From contig PFKL01000016.1 of NCBI GenBank assembly GCA_002784245.1, positions 1-6,264 of the forward strand: a DNA stretch of 6,264 nucleotides. Direction: 5' to 3'. Positions 1-5,472 of this stretch are shown in pieces. Position 1 is the first letter of the stretch. Every line of letters starts with the position of its first letter. Source of the DNA: Comamonadaceae bacterium CG_4_10_14_3_um_filter_60_75 (GTDB lineage: Bacteria > Pseudomonadota > Gammaproteobacteria > Burkholderiales > Burkholderiaceae_C). A program made the translations under genes and the position numbers. Below the pieces are notes generated by a model. It ran no database searches. It was given only the letters and a program-made list of their open reading frames with translations, and had not been told where the DNA came from.

Positions 1-196
1 ACTTGAGCGAGATGATGACCGTGAGCGTCCAGAAAAAAATCGACAGGATGCCCAGCACGTTGTCGTGGGTAAACAGCACATGGCCCGTGCCAAACACCTC
101 CTTGACCGCGTACAGCACGCTGGTGCCGATGTCACCATAGACAACGCCAATGGCACCGAGAGTGAGCGCGCGCAGAGACGTTTGGGATGTTGCCAA
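1..196 (-). CDS. kup: Kup-type low-affinity K+ transporter, N-terminal part (partial)
   Basis: The first 65 residues of a KUP/HAK/KT family potassium uptake protein of the inner membrane; the rest lies beyond the left edge. The reverse strand reads a first membrane segment with the family signature GAIGVVYGDIGTS (about residues 14-26), then VLYAVKEVF, then a second hydrophobic segment (about 47-63, LGILSIFFWTLTVIIS). Kup proteins import K+ together with H+ and are normally over 600 residues long. There is no in-frame ATG after the upstream in-frame TGA. I chose the TTG at 196-194 because GGTGA sits 4 nt before it and it gives a normal short tail (MATSQTSLRA) before the first helix. An ATG at 231-229 is in another frame. 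The gene follows gshA in the same direction after 88 bp. A weak CTGACG (259-254) / TGATAT (235-230) pair with an 18-nt spacer could be its own promoter. The family is secure; the start codon is less so. Confidence 0.88.
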   Translation of the reverse strand, partial: MATSQTSLRALTLGAIGVVYGDIGTSVLYAVKEVFGTGHVLFTHDNVLGILSIFFWTLTVIISLK

Positions 197-284
197 GCAG
201 TCACCCGGCGGGTCCAGCCGCCAGGCTCCATATCAAGAGAGAGCGCTATTTTGCGTCAGATTGCCAACCGGGATCAGCCAGGGC

Positions 285-1580
285 TCAGTCGTAGACTTCA
301 GCTTCCGGGTCGGTCGCTTCGAGTTCGTAGCTGGCCGCCAGCGTGGCCAGACGCCCCACTACGCCGTACATGTAGAAACGGTTGGGCACACTGGCGCCGG
401 GCTTGACGCCGGGTTGCGGCAACTGCGTGCTGTGCTCGAAAGCCAGCGGTACGTAGTCTGACCCCGGTGCGTTCAGACTCTCATCGATGCCGCGCCCGGC
501 GTGCACCCGGTAAAAACCGCCCACCACGTAGCGGTCCATGATGTAGACCACCGGTTCGGCCACCGCGTCGTTGACGCGCTCTTGCGTCAGCACGCCTTCC
601 TGCACCATAAAGTCATGCGGCAGCAGCGGCGCCTTGCGCCCTTGGGTCAAAGACTGGACCCGATCACACAAGGCCTGCGTATCCTTGGCGTCACGCACGG
701 TGACGATGCCGAGTTCGTGTGTACCGTGGTCGGCCTTGACGACGACAAAGGGCTTTTCCTTGATGCCGTATTCCTTGTATTTGCGCCGCACCTTGGTCAG
801 CACCACGTCGATCTGGTTGCGCAGACAATCCATGCCTTGATCCCGGGCCAGATCAACGTCCGCACACTTGTCAAACAGCGGATTGATTAGCCAGGGGTCG
901 ACGCCCATGAGTTTGCCCAGGCGTTTGGCAACTTCTTCGTAGGCCTTGAAGTGCGTGCTCTTGCGCCGCGTTGGCCAGCCCGCGTGCAGCGGTGGCAACA
1001 GGTATTGCTCGTAAATCTCTTCCAGAATGCCGGGCACACCCGCACGCAAGTCGTTGTTGAGCAAAATGGTACAGGGGTCAAAGTCCTTCAGGCCCAGACG
1101 GCGCTTGCCACGAAGCACCGGCTCAAGCGTCAGGGTCTCGCCGTTTTGCAGCGCCAGCGTTGTGGCTTTTTTAAGCGCCGGATCGATCGAACCCAAGCGC
1201 ACATTGAGACCAGCCATGTTGAACAAGCGCTGTAGCTGCAACAGGTTGGCCAGGTAAAAACTGCTGTGCACGCCGTTTTCAGGAATCACAAGCAGGTTGC
1301 GAGCCTCGGGGCAAATTTTTTCAATGGCGGCCATCGTCGCCTGTACAGCCAGCGGCAGCATTTCACCCGAAAGGTTGTTCCAGCCGCCGGGAAACAGGTT
1401 GGTATCGACGGGCGAGAGCTTGAAACCGGCGTTGCGAATGTCTACCGAACTGTAAAACGGTGGCGTGTGCTCCATCCACTCCAGCCGGAACCAGCGCTCG
1501 ATGGCCGGCATGGAGTCGAGCACGCGCTGCTCGAGTTCGTTGATCGGACCGGTCAAAGCAGTAATCAGGTGCGGAACCAT
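285..1580 (-). CDS. gshA: Glutamate-cysteine ligase, proteobacterial 'ferrooxidans-type' GshA
   Basis: Predicted cytosolic enzyme that joins L-glutamate (through its gamma-carboxyl) to L-cysteine using ATP, the first and usually limiting step of glutathione synthesis. At 431 residues it matches the GshA family first defined from Acidithiobacillus and common in betaproteobacteria, which is unrelated in overall sequence to E. coli GshA. Conserved-looking blocks are SPVDTNLFPGGWNNL (56-70), VIPENGVHSSFYL (98-110), LLNNDLRAG (173-181), VVKADHGTHELGI (280-292), VQEGV (326-330) and YIMDRYVVGGFYR (346-358). The last three resemble the nucleotide and metal-binding blocks of ATP-grasp ligases, which is my inference. 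The start ATG has AAGG about 6 nt upstream. A lone TAAAAT (1613-1608) in the 98-bp gap to the cytochrome gene could be a -10 element, but I see no convincing -35. The gene ends in VYD-TGA, 88 bp before kup. No gshB is visible in the window. Confidence 0.93.
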   Translation of the reverse strand: MVPHLITALTGPINELEQRVLDSMPAIERWFRLEWMEHTPPFYSSVDIRNAGFKLSPVDTNLFPGGWNNLSGEMLPLAVQATMAAIEKICPEARNLLVIPENGVHSSFYLANLLQLQRLFNMAGLNVRLGSIDPALKKATTLALQNGETLTLEPVLRGKRRLGLKDFDPCTILLNNDLRAGVPGILEEIYEQYLLPPLHAGWPTRRKSTHFKAYEEVAKRLGKLMGVDPWLINPLFDKCADVDLARDQGMDCLRNQIDVVLTKVRRKYKEYGIKEKPFVVVKADHGTHELGIVTVRDAKDTQALCDRVQSLTQGRKAPLLPHDFMVQEGVLTQERVNDAVAEPVVYIMDRYVVGGFYRVHAGRGIDESLNAPGSDYVPLAFEHSTQLPQPGVKPGASVPNRFYMYGVVGRLATLAASYELEATDPEAEVYD

Positions 1581-1678
1581 GGCAAACCTTGGAAAGAGTG
1601 GAGGTGAATTTTAGGCCCGGACATGGGCCCCACAGTGACCCGACACCGGGGCAATAGTTCCCGCCAGAGGCAAGGGGC

Positions 1679-1999
1679 TTAGTGCGCGCCTTCAGCCAGC
1701 CAGCGCAACAAACGGGTCGCCGCCTCGGTACTGAGGCGCTCGTGCGCGTCAATGTGCTCCAGCGGTTCGCCCGTGCGGTACTTGGCCACTTTTTGCGCCA
1801 GTGCCGCGTCGTCACCCTTGTACTTGGCCATCTTGCCAGCCAGTTGCTCAAGCGACGGCGACTCGCCACGCGGATAAGCGCCGTGGCAGTTGACGCAGCC
1901 GTAATCGGCCGCCATAGGCATGCTGGCGAACGTTGGCGCGCAAACCGGCACCATCAGGCAGGCGATGGCAATCGCCGCAGGGTTACAAAACCATTTCAT
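1679..1999 (-). CDS. Small exported monoheme c-type cytochrome
   Basis: A 106-residue periplasmic class I-like cytochrome c. Residues 1-25 form a Sec signal peptide (MKW, a hydrophobic stretch to about 20, and a probable cut after TFA). The single heme site is CVNCH at 35-39. The C-terminus (about 88-103) is an amphipathic helix of the sort that closes class I folds, and a spacer of about 45 residues links the two. Unusually, no Met lies where the axial ligand of small c-type cytochromes is expected. That region reads GEPLEHIDAHERLS (77-90), so His82 or His86 is the likely sixth ligand; the only Met after the heme site is Met57. The partner and pathway are unknown; it presumably carries electrons in the periplasm. 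Start choice is firm: AGGAG at 2009-2005 lies 5 nt before the ATG. The gene starts only 18 bp after proA ends, so it is probably co-transcribed with proA, though no functional link is evident. Confidence 0.85.
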   Translation of the reverse strand: MKWFCNPAAIAIACLMVPVCAPTFASMPMAADYGCVNCHGAYPRGESPSLEQLAGKMAKYKGDDAALAQKVAKYRTGEPLEHIDAHERLSTEAATRLLRWLAEGAH

Positions 2000-2017
2000 A
2001 AAAACTCCTGGTAAAAA

Positions 2018-3352
2018 TCAGACACGCACTTCGCCCTGGCCAAGCACCACGTACTTGAGTGAGGTCAGCCCTTCAATACCGACCGGGCCGCGGGCGTGAA
2101 ACTTGTCAGTGCTGATGCCAATCTCGGCACCCAGCCCGTATTCAAAGCCATCAGCAAAGCGCGTGCTGGTATTGACCATGACGCTGGCCGAATCGACCTC
2201 GCGCAGGAACGCCTGGGCATGGACGTGGTCGCGCGTCAAAATCGCGTCGGTGTGGTGGCTTGAGTAGTGATTGATGTGGGCAATGGCCTCGTCTACCCCA
2301 GCAACGATCTTGATGCTGATGATCGGTGCCAGGTACTCTTCAAACCAGTCCGATTCAGTCGCTGGAACGAGCTTGAACGCTTCACTATCAATAGCTGCTT
2401 GCGCTTGTTTTACCTGGGCTGGAGGCCAATTTTCCTTATAATTCTGCAACAGCGCCAGCGCCTCGGGGCAACAACGCATCTCGACTCCCTTGGCGGCATA
2501 AATACTGGCAATCTGCGGTAAGAACTCAGCCGCTACGCCACGTGCGACTAGCAGACTCTCGGTGGCGTTGCACGGGCTGAACTTGTTGGTTTTGGCGTTG
2601 TCGGCCACTTTGACAGCCAAGATGATATCGCTGGGATCGTCCACGTAGGTGTGGCAGTTGCCGTCCAGGTGCTTGATGACCGGCACCTTGGCGCCAGCGC
2701 TAATGCGCTCGATCAGCGCCTTGCCGCCGCGTGGAATGATGACGTCCACGTACTGCGGCATGGCGATGAGCTCACCAACCACCGCGCGGTCGGTGGTTTG
2801 CACCAGTTGCACCGCGTTCTCGGGCAGACCGCTTTCCACCAGCGCCTGCCGCACTAATCTGGCCAGCGCCTTGTTGGAATCAATCGCCTCGGAGCCGCCG
2901 CGCAGGATGCAGGCGTTGCCGCTTTTGATGGACAGGCTGGCCGCCTCGATCGTCACGTTCGGACGGCTCTCGAAGATCATGCCAAAGACACCAATGGGCA
3001 CGCGCATTTGGCCCACGCGGATGCCGCTGGGCTGCTCTCTCAGACCGATGATCTCGCCAATCACGTCGGCCATGGCGGCGAGCTGCTCGCAACCCTGGGC
3101 GCAGGTCTCGATCACTGTGGTTGTGAGTTTGAGCCGGTCGACCATCGGCGCGGCCAAACCAGCGGCAACGGCACGCGCCAGGTCTTTGGCGTTGTCCTTC
3201 TGCAAGGCGTCGACATGGGTGCGCAACAGTTCGGCCAGCCTGCGAAGTGCTTTGTTTTTGACAGCTGCTGACGCTTTTGCCATAAGGGCTGAGGCCTGTT
3301 TTGCTTGCATTCCAAGAGCTGCCGTGTCGGTCTGGATGTCGATTGCACTCAT
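2018..3352 (-). CDS. proA: Gamma-glutamyl phosphate reductase with an in-frame repeat insertion
   Basis: Cytosolic NADPH-dependent enzyme of proline synthesis that reduces gamma-glutamyl 5-phosphate (made by ProB) to glutamate semialdehyde. It belongs to the aldehyde dehydrogenase superfamily. Visible landmarks are PIGVFGMIFESRPNVT (119-134), the ALRGGSEAIDSN-like block at 149-160, IPRGG (206-210), the catalytic Cys261 in SPCNATESLL, and the C-terminal NTSTRFADGFEYGLGAEIG (394-412) and HARGPVGIEGLTS (419-431). From the chosen start it has 444 residues, against 417 in E. coli. About 20 of the extra residues (304-326, NYKENW...EAF) come from a repeat element in the gene; the flanks rejoin the family normally and the frame is intact, so I expect a working enzyme. 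The ATG at 3352 has AAAGG 10 nt upstream. An in-frame ATG at 3397 (459 residues) is possible, and the frame stays open to 3502, but those upstream residues do not look like ProA. proB is not nearby. Confidence 0.93.
   Translation of the reverse strand: MSAIDIQTDTAALGMQAKQASALMAKASAAVKNKALRRLAELLRTHVDALQKDNAKDLARAVAAGLAAPMVDRLKLTTTVIETCAQGCEQLAAMADVIGEIIGLREQPSGIRVGQMRVPIGVFGMIFESRPNVTIEAASLSIKSGNACILRGGSEAIDSNKALARLVRQALVESGLPENAVQLVQTTDRAVVGELIAMPQYVDVIIPRGGKALIERISAGAKVPVIKHLDGNCHTYVDDPSDIILAVKVADNAKTNKFSPCNATESLLVARGVAAEFLPQIASIYAAKGVEMRCCPEALALLQNYKENWPPAQVKQAQAAIDSEAFKLVPATESDWFEEYLAPIISIKIVAGVDEAIAHINHYSSHHTDAILTRDHVHAQAFLREVDSASVMVNTSTRFADGFEYGLGAEIGISTDKFHARGPVGIEGLTSLKYVVLGQGEVRV
2379..2433 (-). 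repeat. Dispersed repeat element, copy inside proA
   Basis: Read on the minus strand this stretch matches the intergenic copy at 4628-4682. The first 43 bases (2433-2391 against 4628-4670) agree at 39 positions by my count. They include an unbroken 14-base identical block, TAAAACAAGCGCAA, and the start AAAATTGGCCT. The last 12 bases are more divergent. Here the element is translated as part of ProA, giving NWPPAQVKQAQAAIDSEA. In the same frame the intergenic copy would read NWPLAHIKQAQEAIINIA before a TAA stop. The 3' palindrome seen in the intergenic copy is largely lost here, leaving only CTAT-TG-ATAG, which also removes the stop codon. I see no transposase or clear target duplication. Confidence 0.8.
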
Positions 3353-3403
3353 AGAAACAATACCTTTGGTTTCATGGCGTTCAGGGGTGAGGCGCATGGC
3401 GGG

Positions 3404-3433
3404 TATTTTGGCAGAAGCCAGCCTCGGGTCGAA
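3404..3433 (-). promoter_or_regulatory. Possible proA promoter
   Basis: On the minus strand CAAAAT (3410-3405) resembles a sigma-70 -10 box (4 of 6 positions). TTCGAC (3433-3428) lies 17 nt upstream at the right spacing but is a poor -35 match. Transcription from it would begin near 3397. That gives a leader of about 45 nt for the 3352 start, or a leaderless message if the in-frame ATG at 3397 is used. This rests on spacing and one weak hexamer only. Confidence 0.25.
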
Positions 3434-3528
3434 GCGCGTTGGGCAGTGGGGTTGCGCTTCAACATGGTGTGACGCAAACGCATCGCCCCGCAGATTCATC
3501 AATTACCACCTCAGGCACGGCGGATTTG

Positions 3529-3534
3529 TAGAAT
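3529..3534 (+). promoter_or_regulatory. Possible -10 element of amgK, implying a near-leaderless mRNA
   Basis: TAGAAT matches the -10 consensus at 5 of 6 positions and lies in the divergent gap just upstream of the kinase gene. I find no good -35 at 16-18 nt. Transcription would start near 3541, only about 3 nt before the ATG at 3544. That fits the absence of any Shine-Dalgarno sequence in the preceding ACTCGCCC. It is a prediction from sequence only. Confidence 0.3.
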
Positions 3535-3543
3535 GACTCGCCC

Positions 3544-4626
3544 ATGACCGCTACCACCCCGTCTTTGAATTCCACCCTCACAACCAGCGCACCCATCGCC
3601 TGGACCGACCCCCAGCGCGGCCAAGCATTTGCCGCCTGGTTAACTGGCATCAGCGCAGCCAACGGCCTGTTGCCCGACACGCTGCGCCTGGCCAGCGCCG
3701 ACGCCAGCTTTCGGCGCTATTTCCGCATTGACGCGGCATCAGGCAGCCGCATCATCATGGACGCGCCACCGGACAAGGAAAACTGCCAGCCTTTCGTCAA
3801 GGTGGCCGGCCTGATGCAGGCTGCTGGCATTCATGCCCCAGAGGTGCTGGCGTGGGACGAAGCGCAAGGCTTCATGCTGCTGACCGACCTGGGCCAGCAA
3901 ACGATGATGCAGGTCATCGACACAGATCACCCGCAAGCCAACCTACCGCTGTACCTGCGCGCGATCGACGCGCTGATCGCCTGGCAACTCAGCGCCAAGC
4001 CGGATGTGCTGCCGCCCTACGACGAAGCCCTGCTTCGCCGCGAGCTGGAATTGTTTCCCGACTGGTACATCACCCGCCACAAAGGCGTGACGATTGATAC
4101 GGCCATGCGCTTCACGCTTGACAACACGTTCAAACAAATCATCGCCACGGTACTGGCCCAGCCCAGCGTATTTGTGCACCGCGACTTCATGCCTCGAAAC
4201 CTGATGGTGGGGGCCCGTCTTGGCGTGCTGGATTTTCAGGACGCGGTCTACGGCCCCATAACCTACGACATCGCCAGCCTGATGCGCGACGCGTTTTTGA
4301 GCTGGGACGAGGAATTTTGCCTGGACGTGACCGTGCGCTACTGGGAAAAGGCGCGCAAGGCCGATCTGCCGGTGGGCGACGACTTTGGTGCGTTTTACCG
4401 CGGCGTGGAGTGGATGGGCTTGCAGCGCCACCTGAAAGTAGCCGGCATTTTTGCCCGCCTGACGCTGCGCGACGGCAAGCCGCAGTACCTGGCTGACACG
4501 CCGCGCTTTATCGCCTACATCCGCGCCACCTGCAACCGCTACCGTGAACTTAAAGCCCTGCTGCGCTTGGTCGACAAGCTCGAAGGCATTGTCGAGCCCG
4601 ATATCTTCGGCTTTGGTCGTCAATAG
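3544..4626 (+). CDS. amgK: AmgK-like N-acetylmuramate/N-acetylglucosamine anomeric kinase
   Basis: A 360-residue aminoglycoside-phosphotransferase-fold kinase. In Pseudomonas, AmgK phosphorylates the anomeric carbon of MurNAc and GlcNAc released from the cell wall, feeding MurU and the UDP-MurNAc pool (peptidoglycan recycling). Evidence for the fold: an N-lobe with SFRRYFRI (55-62) and the IIMDAPP strand (70-76), the LLTDLG hinge (112-117), the catalytic loop VHRDFMPRNLM (211-221, Asp214 as base and Asn219), and the metal-binding LDFQDAVYGPITYDIASL (229-246, Asp230). The catalytic-loop and LDFQDAVYGP blocks are what I associate with AmgK rather than with drug-modifying kinases. The N-terminus carries about 20 extra residues of low-complexity, Thr/Ser-rich sequence. 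No ribosome binding site precedes the ATG, so it may be leaderless. It is divergent from proA, and rsmE follows after 72 bp filled by a repeat. The usual partner murU is not adjacent, so substrate specificity is inferred from sequence alone. Confidence 0.82.
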   Translation: MTATTPSLNSTLTTSAPIAWTDPQRGQAFAAWLTGISAANGLLPDTLRLASADASFRRYFRIDAASGSRIIMDAPPDKENCQPFVKVAGLMQAAGIHAPEVLAWDEAQGFMLLTDLGQQTMMQVIDTDHPQANLPLYLRAIDALIAWQLSAKPDVLPPYDEALLRRELELFPDWYITRHKGVTIDTAMRFTLDNTFKQIIATVLAQPSVFVHRDFMPRNLMVGARLGVLDFQDAVYGPITYDIASLMRDAFLSWDEEFCLDVTVRYWEKARKADLPVGDDFGAFYRGVEWMGLQRHLKVAGIFARLTLRDGKPQYLADTPRFIAYIRATCNRYRELKALLRLVDKLEGIVEPDIFGFGRQ

Positions 4627-4627
4627 T

Positions 4628-4691
4628 AAAATTGGCCTCTAGCCCATATAAAACAAGCGCAAGAAGCTATTATTAATATAGCATAATAGCT
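4628..4691 (+). repeat. Dispersed repeat element, intergenic copy between amgK and rsmE
   Basis: This fills nearly the whole 72-bp gap between the amgK stop and the rsmE start. It begins AAAATTGGCCTCTAGCCC, contains the block TAAAACAAGCGCAAGAAGC, and ends in an inverted repeat (4665-4691). It is AT-richer than the surrounding genes. A second copy lies within proA on the opposite strand (2433-2379). From memory, AT-rich repeats containing 'AAGCGCAAGCAGCTAT'-like cores are scattered between genes in Comamonadaceae genomes, so it is probably a genome-wide non-autonomous repeat. The copy number cannot be seen here. Confidence 0.8.
4665..4691. repeat. Perfect 9-bp inverted repeat at the end of the repeat element
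   Basis: AGCTATTAT (4665-4673) and ATAATAGCT (4683-4691) form a perfect 9-bp stem around a 9-nt loop. The stem is AT-rich and is followed by CTTTCTC, not a T run, so it is a poor intrinsic terminator. It ends 7 nt before the rsmE ATG, where a Shine-Dalgarno sequence would normally be. It could affect amgK mRNA ends or rsmE translation. CATAAT (4682-4687) within it could also act as a -10 box. Both roles are inference. Confidence 0.65.
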
Positions 4692-4698
4692 CTTTCTC

Positions 4699-5445
4699 AT
4701 GCCCCGCTTTTACTGCCCTACCGATCTGACCCCTGGCGCGCTGCTGGACTTGCCCGCGGGTGCCGCGCGTCACGTGCAGGTGCTGCGCCTGCAGCCGGGC
4801 GATGCCATCACGCTGTTCAATGGCCAGGACGAAGACGGTGTGACGGGCGAGTTTGCCGCCACCGTGACGCAAATGGGCCGCAGCGCAGTGCAGGTGCAGA
4901 TAGGTGAATTTGCCCGCACCCAACGTGAATCTGCACGACGAGTGCATCTGGCCGTGGGCATGCCCGCCAACGAGCGCATGGACTGGCTGGTGGAGAAAGC
5001 CGCCGAGCTGGGCGTGGCCAGTATCCAGCCCTTGGTCACCGAACGCAGTGTGCTGCGCCTGGTCGGCGAGCGCGCCGACAAAAAACAGGCACATTGGCAA
5101 AGCGTGGCGGTAGCGGCCTGCGAGCAGTGCGGCGGCAACCAGGTGCCATTGATTCACCCGGTGATGACGCTCGCTGCCTGGTTGGCGCAGTCACTGCCTT
5201 CGCTGGACGCGCGACTGCTGCTGTCGCTGCGCCGAGATGCACAGGCGCTGCGCACATTCACCTTGGCAGACGATCGCTTGCCAGCTGGCAGCGACGTCAC
5301 TTTATTATCTGGCCCGGAAGGCGGCCTGAGCCCTGGCGAAGAGGCTGCCGCGCTGTCCCAAGGCTTTGCCCTGGTGTCGTTGGGTCAGCGCGTTTTGCGC
5401 GCTGAAACTGCCTCGCTGGTGGCACTGGCCACGTTGGTTACTTGA
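4699..5445 (+). CDS. rsmE: 16S rRNA (uracil-1498-N3)-methyltransferase RsmE
   Basis: Cytosolic SAM-dependent enzyme that methylates N3 of U1498 in helix 44 of 16S rRNA, near the decoding site of the 30S subunit. It has 248 residues, normal for the family. It opens with the typical MPRFYCP start and an N-terminal PUA-like domain (about 1-70, with HVQVLRLQPGD at 25-35). The SPOUT/trefoil-knot methyltransferase domain follows: ERMDWLVEKAAELGV (92-106), IQPLVTERSV (109-118), ACEQCGGNQVP (140-150), the SAM-binding LLSGPEGGLSPGE (202-214) and LGQRVLRAETA (228-238). Position 146 is Gly where many RsmE proteins have Arg (EQCGRN); I would not read loss of function into this. There is no Shine-Dalgarno sequence, because the repeat element runs almost to the start codon. 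It probably shares a transcript with amgK or uses a promoter in the repeat. Its stop lies 27 bp from the end of the convergent EAL gene. Confidence 0.95.
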   Translation: MPRFYCPTDLTPGALLDLPAGAARHVQVLRLQPGDAITLFNGQDEDGVTGEFAATVTQMGRSAVQVQIGEFARTQRESARRVHLAVGMPANERMDWLVEKAAELGVASIQPLVTERSVLRLVGERADKKQAHWQSVAVAACEQCGGNQVPLIHPVMTLAAWLAQSLPSLDARLLLSLRRDAQALRTFTLADDRLPAGSDVTLLSGPEGGLSPGEEAAALSQGFALVSLGQRVLRAETASLVALATLVT

Positions 5446-5471
5446 GCGACAAACGCACCAGTTTGCGTCGC
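5446..5471. terminator. Stem-loop between convergent rsmE and EAL genes
   Basis: Right after the rsmE stop, GCGACAAAC (5446-5454) can pair with GTTT (5461-5464) and GTCGC (5467-5471), with a GCACCA loop and a 2-nt GC bulge on one side. It spans almost all of the 27 bp between the two convergent stop codons, so it could end or stabilise transcripts from both sides. No T run follows on either strand, so it is not a textbook intrinsic terminator. Confidence 0.4.
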
Positions 5472-5472
5472 G

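Noticed and set aside
1608..1630. GGCCC/GGGCC inverted repeat upstream of gshA as a terminator
   Set aside because: Only a 5-bp stem built on a palindromic GGGCCC, with no proper T run after it; it could easily be chance in GC-rich DNA.
3353..3502. N-terminal extension of proA by 50 residues (to an ATG at 3502)
   Set aside because: The frame is open, but the residues do not resemble ProA, there is no ribosome binding site, and the extension would overlap most of the divergent promoter region.
2649..3536. Long plus-strand open frame (295 codons) antisense to proA
   Set aside because: It lies opposite a clear ProA sequence, reads as low-complexity Ser/Arg/Ala-rich protein without a recognisable domain, and is explained by GC-rich codon use in proA.
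3943..4623. Minus-strand open frame (226 codons) antisense to amgK
   Set aside because: The opposite strand encodes a kinase with intact catalytic motifs; this translation has no family resemblance and is a shadow of it.
5098..5150. RsmE EQCGGN in place of EQCGRN as an inactivating change
   Set aside because: The other SAM-binding and RNA-binding motifs are intact, and I recall Gly at this position in related betaproteobacterial proteins, so it looks like lineage variation.
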